A stretch of DNA of 64,000 nucleotides from Humibacillus xanthopallidus (GTDB lineage Bacteria; Actinomycetota; Actinomycetes; Actinomycetales; Dermatophilaceae), in NCBI RefSeq assembly GCF_006717145.1, contig NZ_VFQF01000001.1, positions 2,108,001-2,172,000 on the forward strand. Reading direction: 5' to 3'. This document shows positions 22,586-37,245 of this stretch, piece by piece (the stretch's first letter is position 1; every line of letters begins with the position of its first letter). The position numbers and the translations under genes are program-made. The notes beneath the pieces were generated by a model that saw nothing but the letters and a program-made list of their open reading frames with translations, made no database searches and was not told the DNA's origin.

Positions 22586-24120
22586 CGACGTCTGGGTCGA
22601 TCACGAGCAGGACGAGCCCGGCGACGCACGCCGGCGTGATCGCGGCCAGCATCGCCGTGTGCGTGGCGTGGGTCGTGACCCTCCCCCGGCTGGTGCCGGG
22701 CACCTTCGGAGACCATGGAACCTTCATCTCCGTCGCGGAGCGCATGCTCGCCGGCGACCGCCTCTACGTCGACGTCTGGGACAACAAGGACCCGCTTTTC
22801 TACTACGCCCTCGCGCTCGGACGACTCGCATCCCCACTGGCTGACGTCCTTCTCGAGATCCTGTGGGTCCTGGGTGCGGCCATCTCGGTCCTCGTCCTCG
22901 CACGCGCTGCCGGAGCAAGACCCGGCCTCGCCATGGTTGCCGGTCTCGGAGCCACGCCGTTGCTGCTCACCGGGCCTGCCTACGAAGCGGGAATGACGCA
23001 TCTCCCGGGACTCGCGGTGCTGCTCGGCGCGGTGGCGTGCGCCGTGCGCTCCCGGTGGGTCGTCGCAGGCGTGCTCGTGGGCCTGCTCATGCTGACAAAG
23101 CTGATCCTCGCTCCGGTCGTCGCGGGTGCCCTGCTCGTGGTCGCCCTCCACCGTCGCGAGACGGGCGGGCTCGGAGGTCTCCTCCGGGCTGCGCTCAGTG
23201 CCGTGGTCCTTCTCGCCGCTGGGATTGCAGTGATGTGGCTGCGGGGAGAGCTGCCTGGATGGGTCGACAACTTCCGTCTCAACGCCGACTACGCGCAGGG
23301 CGATCTCGCGGCGTCGCAGTACGGCTCGCTCATCGGCCATCTCCTCCGCGCCTTCCCGGAGGACGGCCGTGGGGCCGGCTCCGTCACCATCGCCGCCCTG
23401 GTGATCGTCCTGCTCGCCGTGCAACGGTCGACGACGCGTGCTGTTCCTGTCGAGCGCTCGGCGACCGATGGGGGCGATGAGGACGCCGCCATCCAGCGCA
23501 CCATCTCCCCCGCCGTGCTCTGGGACCTCACGCTCGTCTCACTCGTCCTGGCGCTCGTCGTCATCGCGGCGACGGCAACCTGGCCGCACCACGCCCAGTC
23601 GCTCTCGGCGCCGGGCGCGTTCGCCCTAGCCCTCCTGGCCACGCGTCTCGGTGGTGTCATCGCGGGAGGGCGCGCCGCGGCTCTGCTGCTCGTCGCGGGC
23701 TACGCCATGGCGGGCGCGCTGCACCCCTACTTCTACCTGACGGCCGCGCGCGGCGTTCCGACAAGCCTCCAGCTGCAGCGACAGTCGCCGGAGAGCGTCG
23801 TGATGGCCTCGCTCCCGCAGGTGCACACCTACGCGCGGGCTGGCACCAACGACGTCAGCGCCCATGCCGTCGGCCTCAGGGGCCTCACGCTCAGCTGCGC
23901 CCGCTTCCACCAGTACTCCCTCGACTCCGCTGAGATCCTCCAGTCGACCGCGGACTGCCTGCCGCGCGCCGACGCACTCATCGTCGACGACTCCCTGCGG
24001 CCGGAGGTGGGCCAACCGGCATGGAATGCCTACGTCGCCAAGGTTCGAGAGCTGGTAGCCAACCGCTACGACTGCGTGCGCGCCGGAGCCGCAGACATCT
24101 GCATGCGCCGCACCACGTGA
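22582..24120 (+). CDS. GT-C type membrane glycosyltransferase-like protein
   Basis: A 512-residue polytopic membrane protein with about ten hydrophobic segments. After the first helix it has GDRLYVDVWDNKDPLFYY, the acidic loop pattern of GT-C enzymes related to PMT/ArnT, which use polyprenyl-phosphate sugars outside the membrane. A C-terminal extracytoplasmic part (about residues 395-512) follows the last helix and holds several cysteines. It is translationally coupled to manC, so polyprenyl-phosphate mannose is a plausible donor, but neither donor nor acceptor can be proven here. The longer frame from 22213 overlaps manC and is rejected. Confidence 0.75.
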   Translation: MTTSGSITSRTSPATHAGVIAASIAVCVAWVVTLPRLVPGTFGDHGTFISVAERMLAGDRLYVDVWDNKDPLFYYALALGRLASPLADVLLEILWVLGAAISVLVLARAAGARPGLAMVAGLGATPLLLTGPAYEAGMTHLPGLAVLLGAVACAVRSRWVVAGVLVGLLMLTKLILAPVVAGALLVVALHRRETGGLGGLLRAALSAVVLLAAGIAVMWLRGELPGWVDNFRLNADYAQGDLAASQYGSLIGHLLRAFPEDGRGAGSVTIAALVIVLLAVQRSTTRAVPVERSATDGGDEDAAIQRTISPAVLWDLTLVSLVLALVVIAATATWPHHAQSLSAPGAFALALLATRLGGVIAGGRAAALLLVAGYAMAGALHPYFYLTAARGVPTSLQLQRQSPESVVMASLPQVHTYARAGTNDVSAHAVGLRGLTLSCARFHQYSLDSAEILQSTADCLPRADALIVDDSLRPEVGQPAWNAYVAKVRELVANRYDCVRAGAADICMRRTT

Positions 24121-24201
24121 GCTCCCCCACCCGAGGGTGGGCGATCGGTGAGTTGAGGTGATCAAGGGACACATCCGCTCGGCACGCGCGACAGTGGTGG
24201 C

Positions 24202-25005
24202 ATGAGCTCGATGCTGCCCGAGGAGGGCGAGTACCTCACGACCGGCTGGGAGGACGACCTCGACCCCGGCGACTCGGTGGAGCGCCAGGCTGTCCTGGCG
24301 CACGTCTCGTGGGCCCGTGCCCTGACGAGTGCCGCGCGCGGCGACTTCACCGAAGGACCGCACTGGTGCGCCGGCAGCGGAGGTGGGGTCTCGGCGCTGC
24401 TCAACTGGGCGATCGTCACCAGCCCACCACACGACTGGGCGACGACCGTGGAAGGACTGTCGGCGGCATACCCCAGCGGGGTGTCGGCCATCGTCATCAG
24501 CCCCTTCCCGACGCCTGACCTCTCGGCCCACGGGCTCGCGCTCGTGGGGCACCCGCCGCTGATGTTCCGGCCCACCTCGACCGTGACGGCGACGCCGACC
24601 ACACCCCTCGAGGTGCGCGAGGCGACGACGGTGCAGCAGCTGCGTGACGCGGAGCGGGTGCTCGTCGAGGGCTACCCGATGCCCGACATGGCGGACCTGC
24701 CGCCCGGTGACTTCTACCGCCCCGACGTCGTCGTCGGCCCGACGCGGGTCTTCGTCGGCTACGACGACGGCGTGCCCGTTGCGACCGCTGCCGCCCACTC
24801 CGCTGCGGGTGTCACCGTGGTCGAGAACGTCGCGGTCCTCGCCACCGCCCGCGGCAAGGGCGCGGGCGCGGCACTGACGTGGGCGGCGACGACCGCGTGG
24901 CCGGAGCAGGCTGCCGTGCTCATCGCGAGCGACGACGGCCAGCCCGTCTACGAGCGGCTCGGCTACCTGCGCATCGTCCGCTGGACCTGCTGGCTGCGGC
25001 CCTGA
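24202..25005 (+). CDS. GNAT-family N-acetyltransferase
   Basis: A 267-residue protein whose C-terminal half (about 135-265) is a GNAT fold. It has the acetyl-CoA loop segment ARGKGAGAALT after the beta strand VVENVAVLA, and the closing strand VYERLGYLRIVRW. The N-terminal half is not recognised and may bind the substrate. It stands alone between the GT-C gene and a convergent SDR gene. Substrate unknown. Confidence 0.78.
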   Translation: MSSMLPEEGEYLTTGWEDDLDPGDSVERQAVLAHVSWARALTSAARGDFTEGPHWCAGSGGGVSALLNWAIVTSPPHDWATTVEGLSAAYPSGVSAIVISPFPTPDLSAHGLALVGHPPLMFRPTSTVTATPTTPLEVREATTVQQLRDAERVLVEGYPMPDMADLPPGDFYRPDVVVGPTRVFVGYDDGVPVATAAAHSAAGVTVVENVAVLATARGKGAGAALTWAATTAWPEQAAVLIASDDGQPVYERLGYLRIVRWTCWLRP

Positions 25006-25047
25006 GCCGCCATCGACCACACCGCCGGCGTATGCCGTCCGCTCGGC

Positions 25048-26028
25048 TCAGCGCACCGGCGCGGGCACTCCCGTGGTCTCGCACACGAACGCCCAGAACC
25101 GCTCGACCTCACCCGGCGTCTCGACCCGCACCGGCGCGTAGTGCGTGGCGCGCTGCCGGCGGTCATGCCAGAACCGGCCCGAGTCGATCGGGTCGCCGGT
25201 CGCGGCCAGCCACACGGCAGTGTCGGCGCCCTGCTCGGCGTCGCGCAGCAGCGGCCCGGTGACCTTCGCGAATCCCGGCAGCGACTCGGTCACCCCCGGC
25301 GTGTCGGCCCAGCCCGGGTGCATCGATGCGACCGTGACGGCATCGCCGCCGAGCTCGCGCGCCCACAGCGGGGCGAGCACGAGCTGCATCCGCTTCGTGC
25401 GGGCGTATGCCGCCGTGCCCGAGTAGGTGCCCTGCGTGAACTCGGGGTCGTCGACGTCGAGGCGCTGCGCGTAGGCACCACCCGAGGTCACGAGGACGAC
25501 GCGCCCACCCGCGAGGGACTCGCGCAGGCCGAACGTCAGCACGTGCGGGCCGAGGACGTGCGTCGCGAGGGCGAGCTCGTGACCCTCGTCGGTCGTCGTG
25601 CGCTTCGGCGGCATCACCCCTGCGTTGTGCACGAGGGCGTGGAGTCGGGGCACGCGGGAGGCGAGGTCGCGGGCGAACTCGGCCGTGCCCGCGAGATCGC
25701 TCACGTCAGAGACGTGGGTCTCGACAGAGGCGTCGGGCTGGTCTGAGAGCAGGGTCGCCCGGGCCCGCTCGAGCCGACCCGCGTCTCGGCCGGTCACGTG
25801 GACGACCGCGCCGAGCCGCGCGAGGCCGGCTGCGGTGGCCAGACCGAGGCCGCCCGTCGCGCCGGTGACGAGCACGTGCCGACCGGCCAGAGCGCCAGGC
25901 GCGGGGTCAGCGGGCCACCACCGGCGACGCAGCGCCGGGCCGACCTTGGTGTAGCCGAGGACGAGGGACTTGTCCATGACCCAGTCGAGTGCAGCAGTGA
26001 CGCCGGAGCCCGGCTGGGAGGTGACCAT
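25048..26028 (-). CDS. Short-chain dehydrogenase/reductase
   Basis: A 326-residue classical-type SDR. It has the NAD(P) motif TGATGGLG (about residues 56-63), NAGVMPPKR after a beta strand, and the catalytic Ser...YARTK pair around residues 190-212. The layout and the MHPGWADTPGV stretch resemble the DHRS12-like group. About 50 residues precede the Rossmann fold. TAGGGT lies six bases before the ATG at 26028 (complement 26035-26040), so the mRNA is probably leaderless. Substrate unknown. Confidence 0.88.
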   Translation of the reverse strand: MVTSQPGSGVTAALDWVMDKSLVLGYTKVGPALRRRWWPADPAPGALAGRHVLVTGATGGLGLATAAGLARLGAVVHVTGRDAGRLERARATLLSDQPDASVETHVSDVSDLAGTAEFARDLASRVPRLHALVHNAGVMPPKRTTTDEGHELALATHVLGPHVLTFGLRESLAGGRVVLVTSGGAYAQRLDVDDPEFTQGTYSGTAAYARTKRMQLVLAPLWARELGGDAVTVASMHPGWADTPGVTESLPGFAKVTGPLLRDAEQGADTAVWLAATGDPIDSGRFWHDRRQRATHYAPVRVETPGEVERFWAFVCETTGVPAPVR

Positions 26029-26191
26029 GCGCCCACCCTACGTACCGGGCGGTGGTCCACCGCGAAGGCCACCGGACGGCATACCTGCTCGGCAACGCAC
26101 CCCGCTGGAGGTTGTCGAGGGTTCTTGTTGAGATTGTCACAGTGCGGGTGCTACCCGGGGGTACGAGATGGGGCTCGCGCAAACGCGGCGA

Positions 26192-26197
26192 TAGGGT
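26192..26197 (+). promoter_or_regulatory. -10 element of the sdhCAB operon (leaderless)
   Basis: TAGGGT lies six bases before the GTG start of sdhC, the same arrangement as at several other genes in this window. No clear -35 is visible. The rest of the 175-base gap (26029-26203) has a copy of GGACGGCATAC at 26074-26084 and nothing else I recognise. Confidence 0.5.
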
Positions 26198-26203
26198 GCG
26201 CCT

Positions 26204-26923
26204 GTGGCCACCAACACCCTCCCAGTGACGGGAAAACCCCGACCCGCGTCGGCGCGTCGCACCACCGTGTTCATGAAGCTGCTCATGGCACTGTCGGGCG
26301 CGCTCTTCGTCTTCTACGTGCTCATGCACATGTACGGCAACCTCAAGATCTTCGGGGGCGTCGAGGCCTTCGACGAGTACGCCCTGCACCTGCGCACGAT
26401 CCTCATGCCGATCCTGCCCTTCGGCGGGTTCCTCTGGCTCTTCCGCGCGCTGCTCGTCGTCGCGCTCGTCGCGCACGCCTGGTCGGCGTTCTACCTGTGG
26501 AGCCGGGCGCGCGGTGCGCGCACGACGCGCTACGTCGCCAAGGAAGCGGCCAAGGCGACGGTGAAGTCGCGGATGATGCGCTGGGGCGGCGTGGCGCTGC
26601 TGCTCTTCCTCGTGTGGCACCTGCTGCAGTTCACGATCCTCAAGTTCAACGTCGGCACCGAGGCCGCCGGTGACAGCGCGGGCAAGCTCGTCATCTCGAG
26701 CTTCCAGGTGTGGTGGGTCGTGCTCATCTACCTCCTCGCGCTCGCGGCGCTCGGCATGCACCTGTGGCACGGCGTGTGGAGCGCCTCGCAGACCCTCGGC
26801 TGGACCTCGTCCGCACGCTCGCGCCGCACGGCCAAGTCGGTGGCCACCGTCATCGCGCTCGTCACTGCCGTCGGCTTCGCGCTGCCGCCGCTCGCCATCC
26901 TCTTCGGAATCGTGAAGGGCTGA
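26204..26923 (+). CDS. sdhC: Succinate dehydrogenase cytochrome b558 membrane anchor
   Basis: A 239-residue membrane anchor with five hydrophobic segments, of the single-subunit diheme cytochrome b type used by Bacillus and by actinobacterial Sdh1. Candidate haem ligands are histidines such as HMYGN (near residue 45), HLR, HAW, WHLLQF and MHLWHG, spread over the helices. The GTG start at 26204 is six bases downstream of a -10-like TAGGGT. It leads the sdhCAB operon; no separate SdhD is needed for this type. It passes electrons from succinate to menaquinone. Confidence 0.93.
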   Translation: MATNTLPVTGKPRPASARRTTVFMKLLMALSGALFVFYVLMHMYGNLKIFGGVEAFDEYALHLRTILMPILPFGGFLWLFRALLVVALVAHAWSAFYLWSRARGARTTRYVAKEAAKATVKSRMMRWGGVALLLFLVWHLLQFTILKFNVGTEAAGDSAGKLVISSFQVWWVVLIYLLALAALGMHLWHGVWSASQTLGWTSSARSRRTAKSVATVIALVTAVGFALPPLAILFGIVKG

Positions 26924-26928
26924 ACCGC

Positions 26929-29004
<2,076 letters not shown>

Positions 29005-29077
29005 GTGGGACCGGAATGAAGACCACCCCACAGAGTTCTACGTTCGTACCTCACTCCGATACTTTGCGAGGACCCCG

Positions 29078-29821
<744 letters not shown>

Positions 29822-29866
29822 CGCTCACCTGAGCGACGGCGCCCATGCGGCACCGGTCCTGCTGAC

Positions 29867-29895
29867 AACCCGCCCCGGCATCGCCGGGGCGGGTT
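29867..29895 (+). terminator. Intrinsic terminator after sdhCAB
   Basis: AACCCGCCCCGGC (29867-29879) pairs perfectly over 13 bp with 29883-29895, leaving an ATC loop, and is followed by AGTCTTTG. The U-tract is short, but the stem is strong and lies 46 bases after the sdhB stop. The distal bases overlap the -10 (TAGTCT, 29895-29900) of the next gene. Confidence 0.8.
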
Positions 29896-29909
29896 AGTCT
29901 TTGCGCGCA

Positions 29910-31442
29910 ATGACGCCCGTTCCCCCTCACCGTCGCCGCAGCCTGCCCGTGCACGCCGCGGGGGTCGCGCTTGCACTCTTGCCGCTCGTCGCCGGCATCA
30001 CGACGGCGTATGCCGCCTCGTCCGCGCCCGCAGCGGCGCTCGGCGCCGCGGGGGTCGGGAACGCGCCCGCTGCGGCGCCGTCGTGTCGCCCGTGGCAGAC
30101 AGCGACGACGGTGCCGCCGGGGGTGACCCTGACGCCTCGGGTCTTTCCTCCCCCGTCGCCACCGGCGCCGGCCTCGGCGAGTACCACGGCGACCTCCACG
30201 ACGACGCCTCCGCGCGTGTCCCCGACAGGGTCTCCTGGGGCGAAGGCGGCCAAGCCGACGAAGCCGGCCCAGCCATGGGTCGTGTGCCGCAACGCCCCGC
30301 CGACGCCCTTCGAGCACCCGCAATGGGTGCCCGACTCCGTCGTCGGAGGTGCGAAGCTGGGCGTCAGCGGAGTCATCGCCGACGTCGGCCCGGGGGTGGC
30401 CCCTCCCCCAGAGGTCTACGACGTCTCCTACGTGATCGCCGACCTCGACTCCGGCGAGATCCTCGCGGCCAAGTCGCCCCACGCGTGGCTCCGGCCCGCG
30501 AGCACCCTCAAGACGCTCACGGCCCTGACCCTCATGCCCCGACTCGACCCGCGCACCGTCGTGGTGGCCAGCGACGACGCGCAACAGGCTGCCGGGTCAC
30601 GGGTGGGCATCCTCGCCGGCAACCGTTACACAGTCGGCAACCTCGTCGACGCGATGCTGATGTTCTCGGCCAACGACGCCGTCTACGCCCTCGCCGATGC
30701 AGCGGGCGGCTACGACAAGACCGTGGCGCTGATGAACGACACCGCCCGCGATATCGGCGCCCACGACACGGTCGTTGTCGACCCGAGCGGCCTCGACGAG
30801 GGCAACCAGCGCTCGAGTGCCTACGACCTCGCCCTCATCGCCCGCGACGCGATGCGCCTGCCCGCCTTCCGCGCCGCGGTCGTCAAGCGCGACGCCGTCT
30901 TCCCGGGCGGCAAGGACAAGCAGGGCAAGGAGTGGAAAGCCTTCCACGTCTACAACATCAACGAGCTGCTGCGCCACTACCCCGGAGCCATCGGCATCAA
31001 GCCGGGCCGCACCGACCGGGCCCAGCACACCTTCATCGGCGCCGCCACGCGAGGCGGCCGCACCCTCGTCGTCGCGCAGATGGGCAGCGTCACGGGCTCG
31101 TGGAGGCCCACGGCGGCACTGCTCGACTGGGGCTTCGCCAACGCCGACAAGGTGACTCCGGTAGGCATGCTCGTCGCTCCTGGGGAGGCCGGGCCTGCGA
31201 CGCCCCAACCGTCGCTCACGAGCCTGACCGACGGATCGGCCGACACTCCGTCGGAACCCGCCACCGCGACCGGCACGCCGGCACCAGCTCCACTGACCGC
31301 GAGCGGCTCGGCACCGGCAGGAGCCGACCGCACCTCGCTCGTCGCCGTGAGCGGCGCGGGGGCCCTGTTGACGGCGGCGGCCGCCGGCTTGGTGATCCGC
31401 CACCGCAGGCGACGACGTCAGACAAGTGAAGGACCTTCATGA
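29910..31442 (+). CDS. D-alanyl-D-alanine carboxypeptidase (S11, class C low-mass PBP)
   Basis: Trims the peptide stem of peptidoglycan outside the membrane. A signal peptide (about 1-36, ending AYA) is followed by a 130-residue Pro/Thr/Ala-rich linker, the catalytic domain, and a C-terminal helix with the tail RHRRRRR that should anchor it with the tail inside. Active-site motifs are STLK (198-201) and SAN (253-255). The third motif reads KPG (364-366) instead of KTG, which may lower or change activity. Start ATG 29910 (510 residues). The stop overlaps the next gene by ATGA. Confidence 0.88.
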   Translation: MTPVPPHRRRSLPVHAAGVALALLPLVAGITTAYAASSAPAAALGAAGVGNAPAAAPSCRPWQTATTVPPGVTLTPRVFPPPSPPAPASASTTATSTTTPPRVSPTGSPGAKAAKPTKPAQPWVVCRNAPPTPFEHPQWVPDSVVGGAKLGVSGVIADVGPGVAPPPEVYDVSYVIADLDSGEILAAKSPHAWLRPASTLKTLTALTLMPRLDPRTVVVASDDAQQAAGSRVGILAGNRYTVGNLVDAMLMFSANDAVYALADAAGGYDKTVALMNDTARDIGAHDTVVVDPSGLDEGNQRSSAYDLALIARDAMRLPAFRAAVVKRDAVFPGGKDKQGKEWKAFHVYNINELLRHYPGAIGIKPGRTDRAQHTFIGAATRGGRTLVVAQMGSVTGSWRPTAALLDWGFANADKVTPVGMLVAPGEAGPATPQPSLTSLTDGSADTPSEPATATGTPAPAPLTASGSAPAGADRTSLVAVSGAGALLTAAAAGLVIRHRRRRRQTSEGPS

Positions 31443-32272
31443 CATCGGTGGGAGTTGTCGTCAACTGCTACGAGAGGACCTACCGGGGGGTTCTCGTACC
31501 GGGCTTCTTCCGCCAAGTCGTCGCGCAGAATAGGTTTCCGTTCGACGAGGTCGTGGCCTTGATCAACAACGTCGACGACCGGGCGGAGGCAACTGAGCGC
31601 GCGGTTGCACTCGTCAACGCGGGAGAGATCAGCTCCTTCGCCTTCGTCGCCGACCACCTCGACCAGGCACTTCGATCGGCAGGACTCTCACCTCGTGCCT
31701 TGCGACGTCGGCCGTACCTGCTCGACTACGGCATTGCCATGCCGCACGCGGTGTCAACTGACTGGCTGCTGGGCTGGGATGCCGAGACACAGCTCCTGAC
31801 GCCCACAGACTGGGTCACTCCGTCGATCGACCTCATGCTGGACGATCCGAGGATCTTCCACGCCTCGCTATCATGGCCGGCGCGACCCGAGGAGCCTGGC
31901 GCTCTCGGCGAGGCGGTTGAGGTGCAAGGCCAGTTCGCGCTCAACTACGGCTTCAGTGACCAGCTCTTCCTGCTCCGACGCCGCGAGCTGATGGCGCCGA
32001 TCTACAGGTCCTTCGCGCCCGCAGCACTCACGCGGCATGCCCCGCACCCGTACACCTTCGAGTATCGGGTCGAAGCCCATCAGCGCGCCGTCCGTCGTAT
32101 GCGTGCATCGCTCATCTCCGTCGAGTACGCGATGGAAGACTACGGAACCGGTGTCGTGGACCGCACCGGGCGCACCCGGCGCGACGCAGTCGAGTACAAA
32201 GCCCTGAGCCTGCTCGACCACTACGTCGTAAGGCACCTACCCCGGAGCATGGGTCCCCGCTTCTCCAAGTGA
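31439..32272 (+). CDS. Hypothetical protein, glycosyltransferase-like
   Basis: A 277-residue protein without signal peptide or membrane helix. The start (SVGVVVNCYERTYRGVL), the DEVVALINNVDD stretch and the later WDAETQLLTPTDW resemble the opening strand and acidic metal loop of GT-A glycosyltransferases, but I cannot place it in a family. The gene is slightly richer in A+T than its neighbours. It overlaps the carboxypeptidase gene by ATGA, so the two are probably co-translated, and is convergent with the YihY gene. Could modify the envelope; this is a guess from context. Confidence 0.5.
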   Translation: MTSVGVVVNCYERTYRGVLVPGFFRQVVAQNRFPFDEVVALINNVDDRAEATERAVALVNAGEISSFAFVADHLDQALRSAGLSPRALRRRPYLLDYGIAMPHAVSTDWLLGWDAETQLLTPTDWVTPSIDLMLDDPRIFHASLSWPARPEEPGALGEAVEVQGQFALNYGFSDQLFLLRRRELMAPIYRSFAPAALTRHAPHPYTFEYRVEAHQRAVRRMRASLISVEYAMEDYGTGVVDRTGRTRRDAVEYKALSLLDHYVVRHLPRSMGPRFSK

Positions 32273-32298
32273 GCTGCCGTCGAGACTGGTGGCAACGA

Positions 32299-33453
32299 TC
32301 AGCGGCGTCGACGGAGCAGGGCCGAGACGGCCCCGGCTCCTGCAGCTCCGACGACGGCGCCCGCCGCGACACTGACCCGGTCGACCGCCCGCGACGACCG
32401 GACCCCTCCGGCCGCGTCCGGCGAGGCGTGGCCCGCACCGCCTCGCGAGGAGGCGTGCGACCCCGCGATCCCACCAGCGACAGGAGGCGAGCCGGCATAC
32501 GGCAGCAGGGTGGTGTCGGCGGTGGCCGGCAGCGGTGCGAGGAAGCGCGGGCGGGGGGCGGTGGCCAGGGCGTTGCGGCGGGCCTCGTCGGACAGGGTCG
32601 CGAGGTCGACGTCGCCTGCGGCCCACGAGCTCGCGAGCAGCACCACACGCGAGAGGAGGTTGGCCCAGAACAGCAGGCCGACCGGGATGGCGACGGCGCT
32701 CAGCAGCGGGTTCGCGGTCGCGTGGCTGATGAGGAAGCCGCCGAAGAGCTTCAGGACCGTGATGACCGTGCCGCCGAGGAGGGCGCCCCGGCGGACGTTG
32801 CGCCAGGGCAGCGGCGCGCTCGTCAGCAGACGGAGCAGGACGACCATGATGGCGGTGTCGAAGACGATGCCGGCGAGCAGGCCGGCCAGGCCGACGACCA
32901 CGGCTCCGCCGGGCAGCCCGACCCAGTCGGCGATGGTGCCGGCGAGTCCCCCGATGGCGCTCGAGAGGATCGCCGAGACCGCGATGAGCACCCCGAGGAC
33001 GGTGAGCACACCGAGGTCGCGCAGCTTCGTCGTCACGGCGTTGCCGGTCGAGGCCTTGAGCCCGAAGACCGTGCGGATGCCGGTGCGCAGGGCGCCGACC
33101 CAGCCGAGGCCTGCGAGCAGCAGGGTGACGAAGGCGACGATGCCGGTGATCGTCAGGGTGAGGCTCGCCGGCGCGGTGAGGCTGATGATGCCGTCGGGGT
33201 TCTCGGCCGTCTTCACCATGCCGGGCAGGGCCTGGTCGAGCGAGTCGGCGATCGTGGCGAGCAGCTCGGGGTGGCCCTGGAGCACGAAGCCGAAGATAGC
33301 GAAGGCGAGAGCCAGCGCAGGGAAGATGGAGAAGAACGCGAAGTACGCCACTCCCGCGGCCAGCAGGTCTCCGTTGGCGGTCCCGTAGCGCTGCCACGCC
33401 GACCACGCGCGTGTGGTCTTCAGCCGGTCAAACGCCCGCTGGAACACCCCCAC
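32299..33453 (-). CDS. YihY/BrkB-family inner membrane protein
   Basis: A 384-residue membrane protein with six hydrophobic helices in residues 30-280 and the family patterns GVAYFAFFSIFPALAL near the N terminus and FWANLLSRVVLLASSW near the end of the core. The last 90 residues are an Ala/Gly/Ser-rich tail ending RRRR. The family's molecular role is not settled (formerly called ribonuclease BN by error). The GTG start at 33453 lies three bases after the stop of the 2'-5' RNA ligase-like gene, so the two form an operon. Confidence 0.88.
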   Translation of the reverse strand: MGVFQRAFDRLKTTRAWSAWQRYGTANGDLLAAGVAYFAFFSIFPALALAFAIFGFVLQGHPELLATIADSLDQALPGMVKTAENPDGIISLTAPASLTLTITGIVAFVTLLLAGLGWVGALRTGIRTVFGLKASTGNAVTTKLRDLGVLTVLGVLIAVSAILSSAIGGLAGTIADWVGLPGGAVVVGLAGLLAGIVFDTAIMVVLLRLLTSAPLPWRNVRRGALLGGTVITVLKLFGGFLISHATANPLLSAVAIPVGLLFWANLLSRVVLLASSWAAGDVDLATLSDEARRNALATAPRPRFLAPLPATADTTLLPYAGSPPVAGGIAGSHASSRGGAGHASPDAAGGVRSSRAVDRVSVAAGAVVGAAGAGAVSALLRRRR

Positions 33454-33456
33454 GCA

Positions 33457-33987
33457 TCAACCCCCCGACAGCTCGAACTCGTGGACCGGACGCCACACCC
33501 CATCCGTACCCAGTTCGTAGAGGTGGAAGGCGGGCACCCGGAAGGTCACCGAGTAGTCGGCCAGCTCCGAGAAGGCACGGTCGAGGGCGACCTCGCCCAC
33601 GTTGTGCGCCACGGTGACGTGGGGGTGGTAGTAGAAGTCGAGCTTCCGAAGCACCGGCCCGGCCCGCAGCTCGACCTCGAGCGCCTCGCAGACCGAGACG
33701 CCCTGGGCGACCTGGATGAAGACGACGTCGGAGAGCGGACGGAAGGTCCCGGTCCCCCGGAGCACGACGTCGAAGGGGGCGTGCGCGGACGCCACGGTTC
33801 GGCAGTGACCGAGGAAGGCGGCATACGTCTCCTCGTCGACCAGGGTCGGCGGGAGCAGCGTGATGTGGGCCGGGATGTCCCACGCCGACGGGTCGCCGAA
33901 GTCGGCCCGACGGGCCTGCAGGTACTCGCCGTGTGGCTCCGGAACGGGGATGGACACGCCGATGGTCGTGGAGGGCGCTGACGTCAC
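33457..33987 (-). CDS. 2'-5' RNA ligase / cyclic phosphodiesterase family protein
   Basis: A 176-residue 2H phosphoesterase. Both catalytic histidine motifs are seen, HITLLPP and HVTVAHN, about 90 residues apart as expected. The family hydrolyses 2',3'-cyclic or 2'-5' phosphodiesters in RNA or small cyclic nucleotides; the substrate is unknown here. The GTG at 33987 is preferred over one at 34035 because TACCGT (complement 33995-34000) lies seven bases upstream, pointing to a leaderless mRNA, and the family-like sequence begins there. Confidence 0.85.
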   Translation of the reverse strand: MTSAPSTTIGVSIPVPEPHGEYLQARRADFGDPSAWDIPAHITLLPPTLVDEETYAAFLGHCRTVASAHAPFDVVLRGTGTFRPLSDVVFIQVAQGVSVCEALEVELRAGPVLRKLDFYYHPHVTVAHNVGEVALDRAFSELADYSVTFRVPAFHLYELGTDGVWRPVHEFELSGG

Positions 33988-34056
33988 GGAGCCGACGGTA
34001 TCGAACCTTGCCGGGCCAGGCCGAGCCGAGGCCACCGAGCACTACGCTGGCGGGCG

Positions 34057-37147
<3,091 letters not shown>

Positions 37148-37245
37148 GCCGCAGATTGTGTCCGACCGAGCCTGCAATGACGCCGGTGGGGTCCAAACAC
37201 GCGCGACTCCACCTGCGCCCGGCGAACGGCTGCCTAGAATGCGCT

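Noticed and set aside
24126-24141. Intrinsic terminator after the GT-C gene
   Set aside because: There is only a 6-bp stem (CCCACC/GGTGGG) with no T-run; too weak to call.
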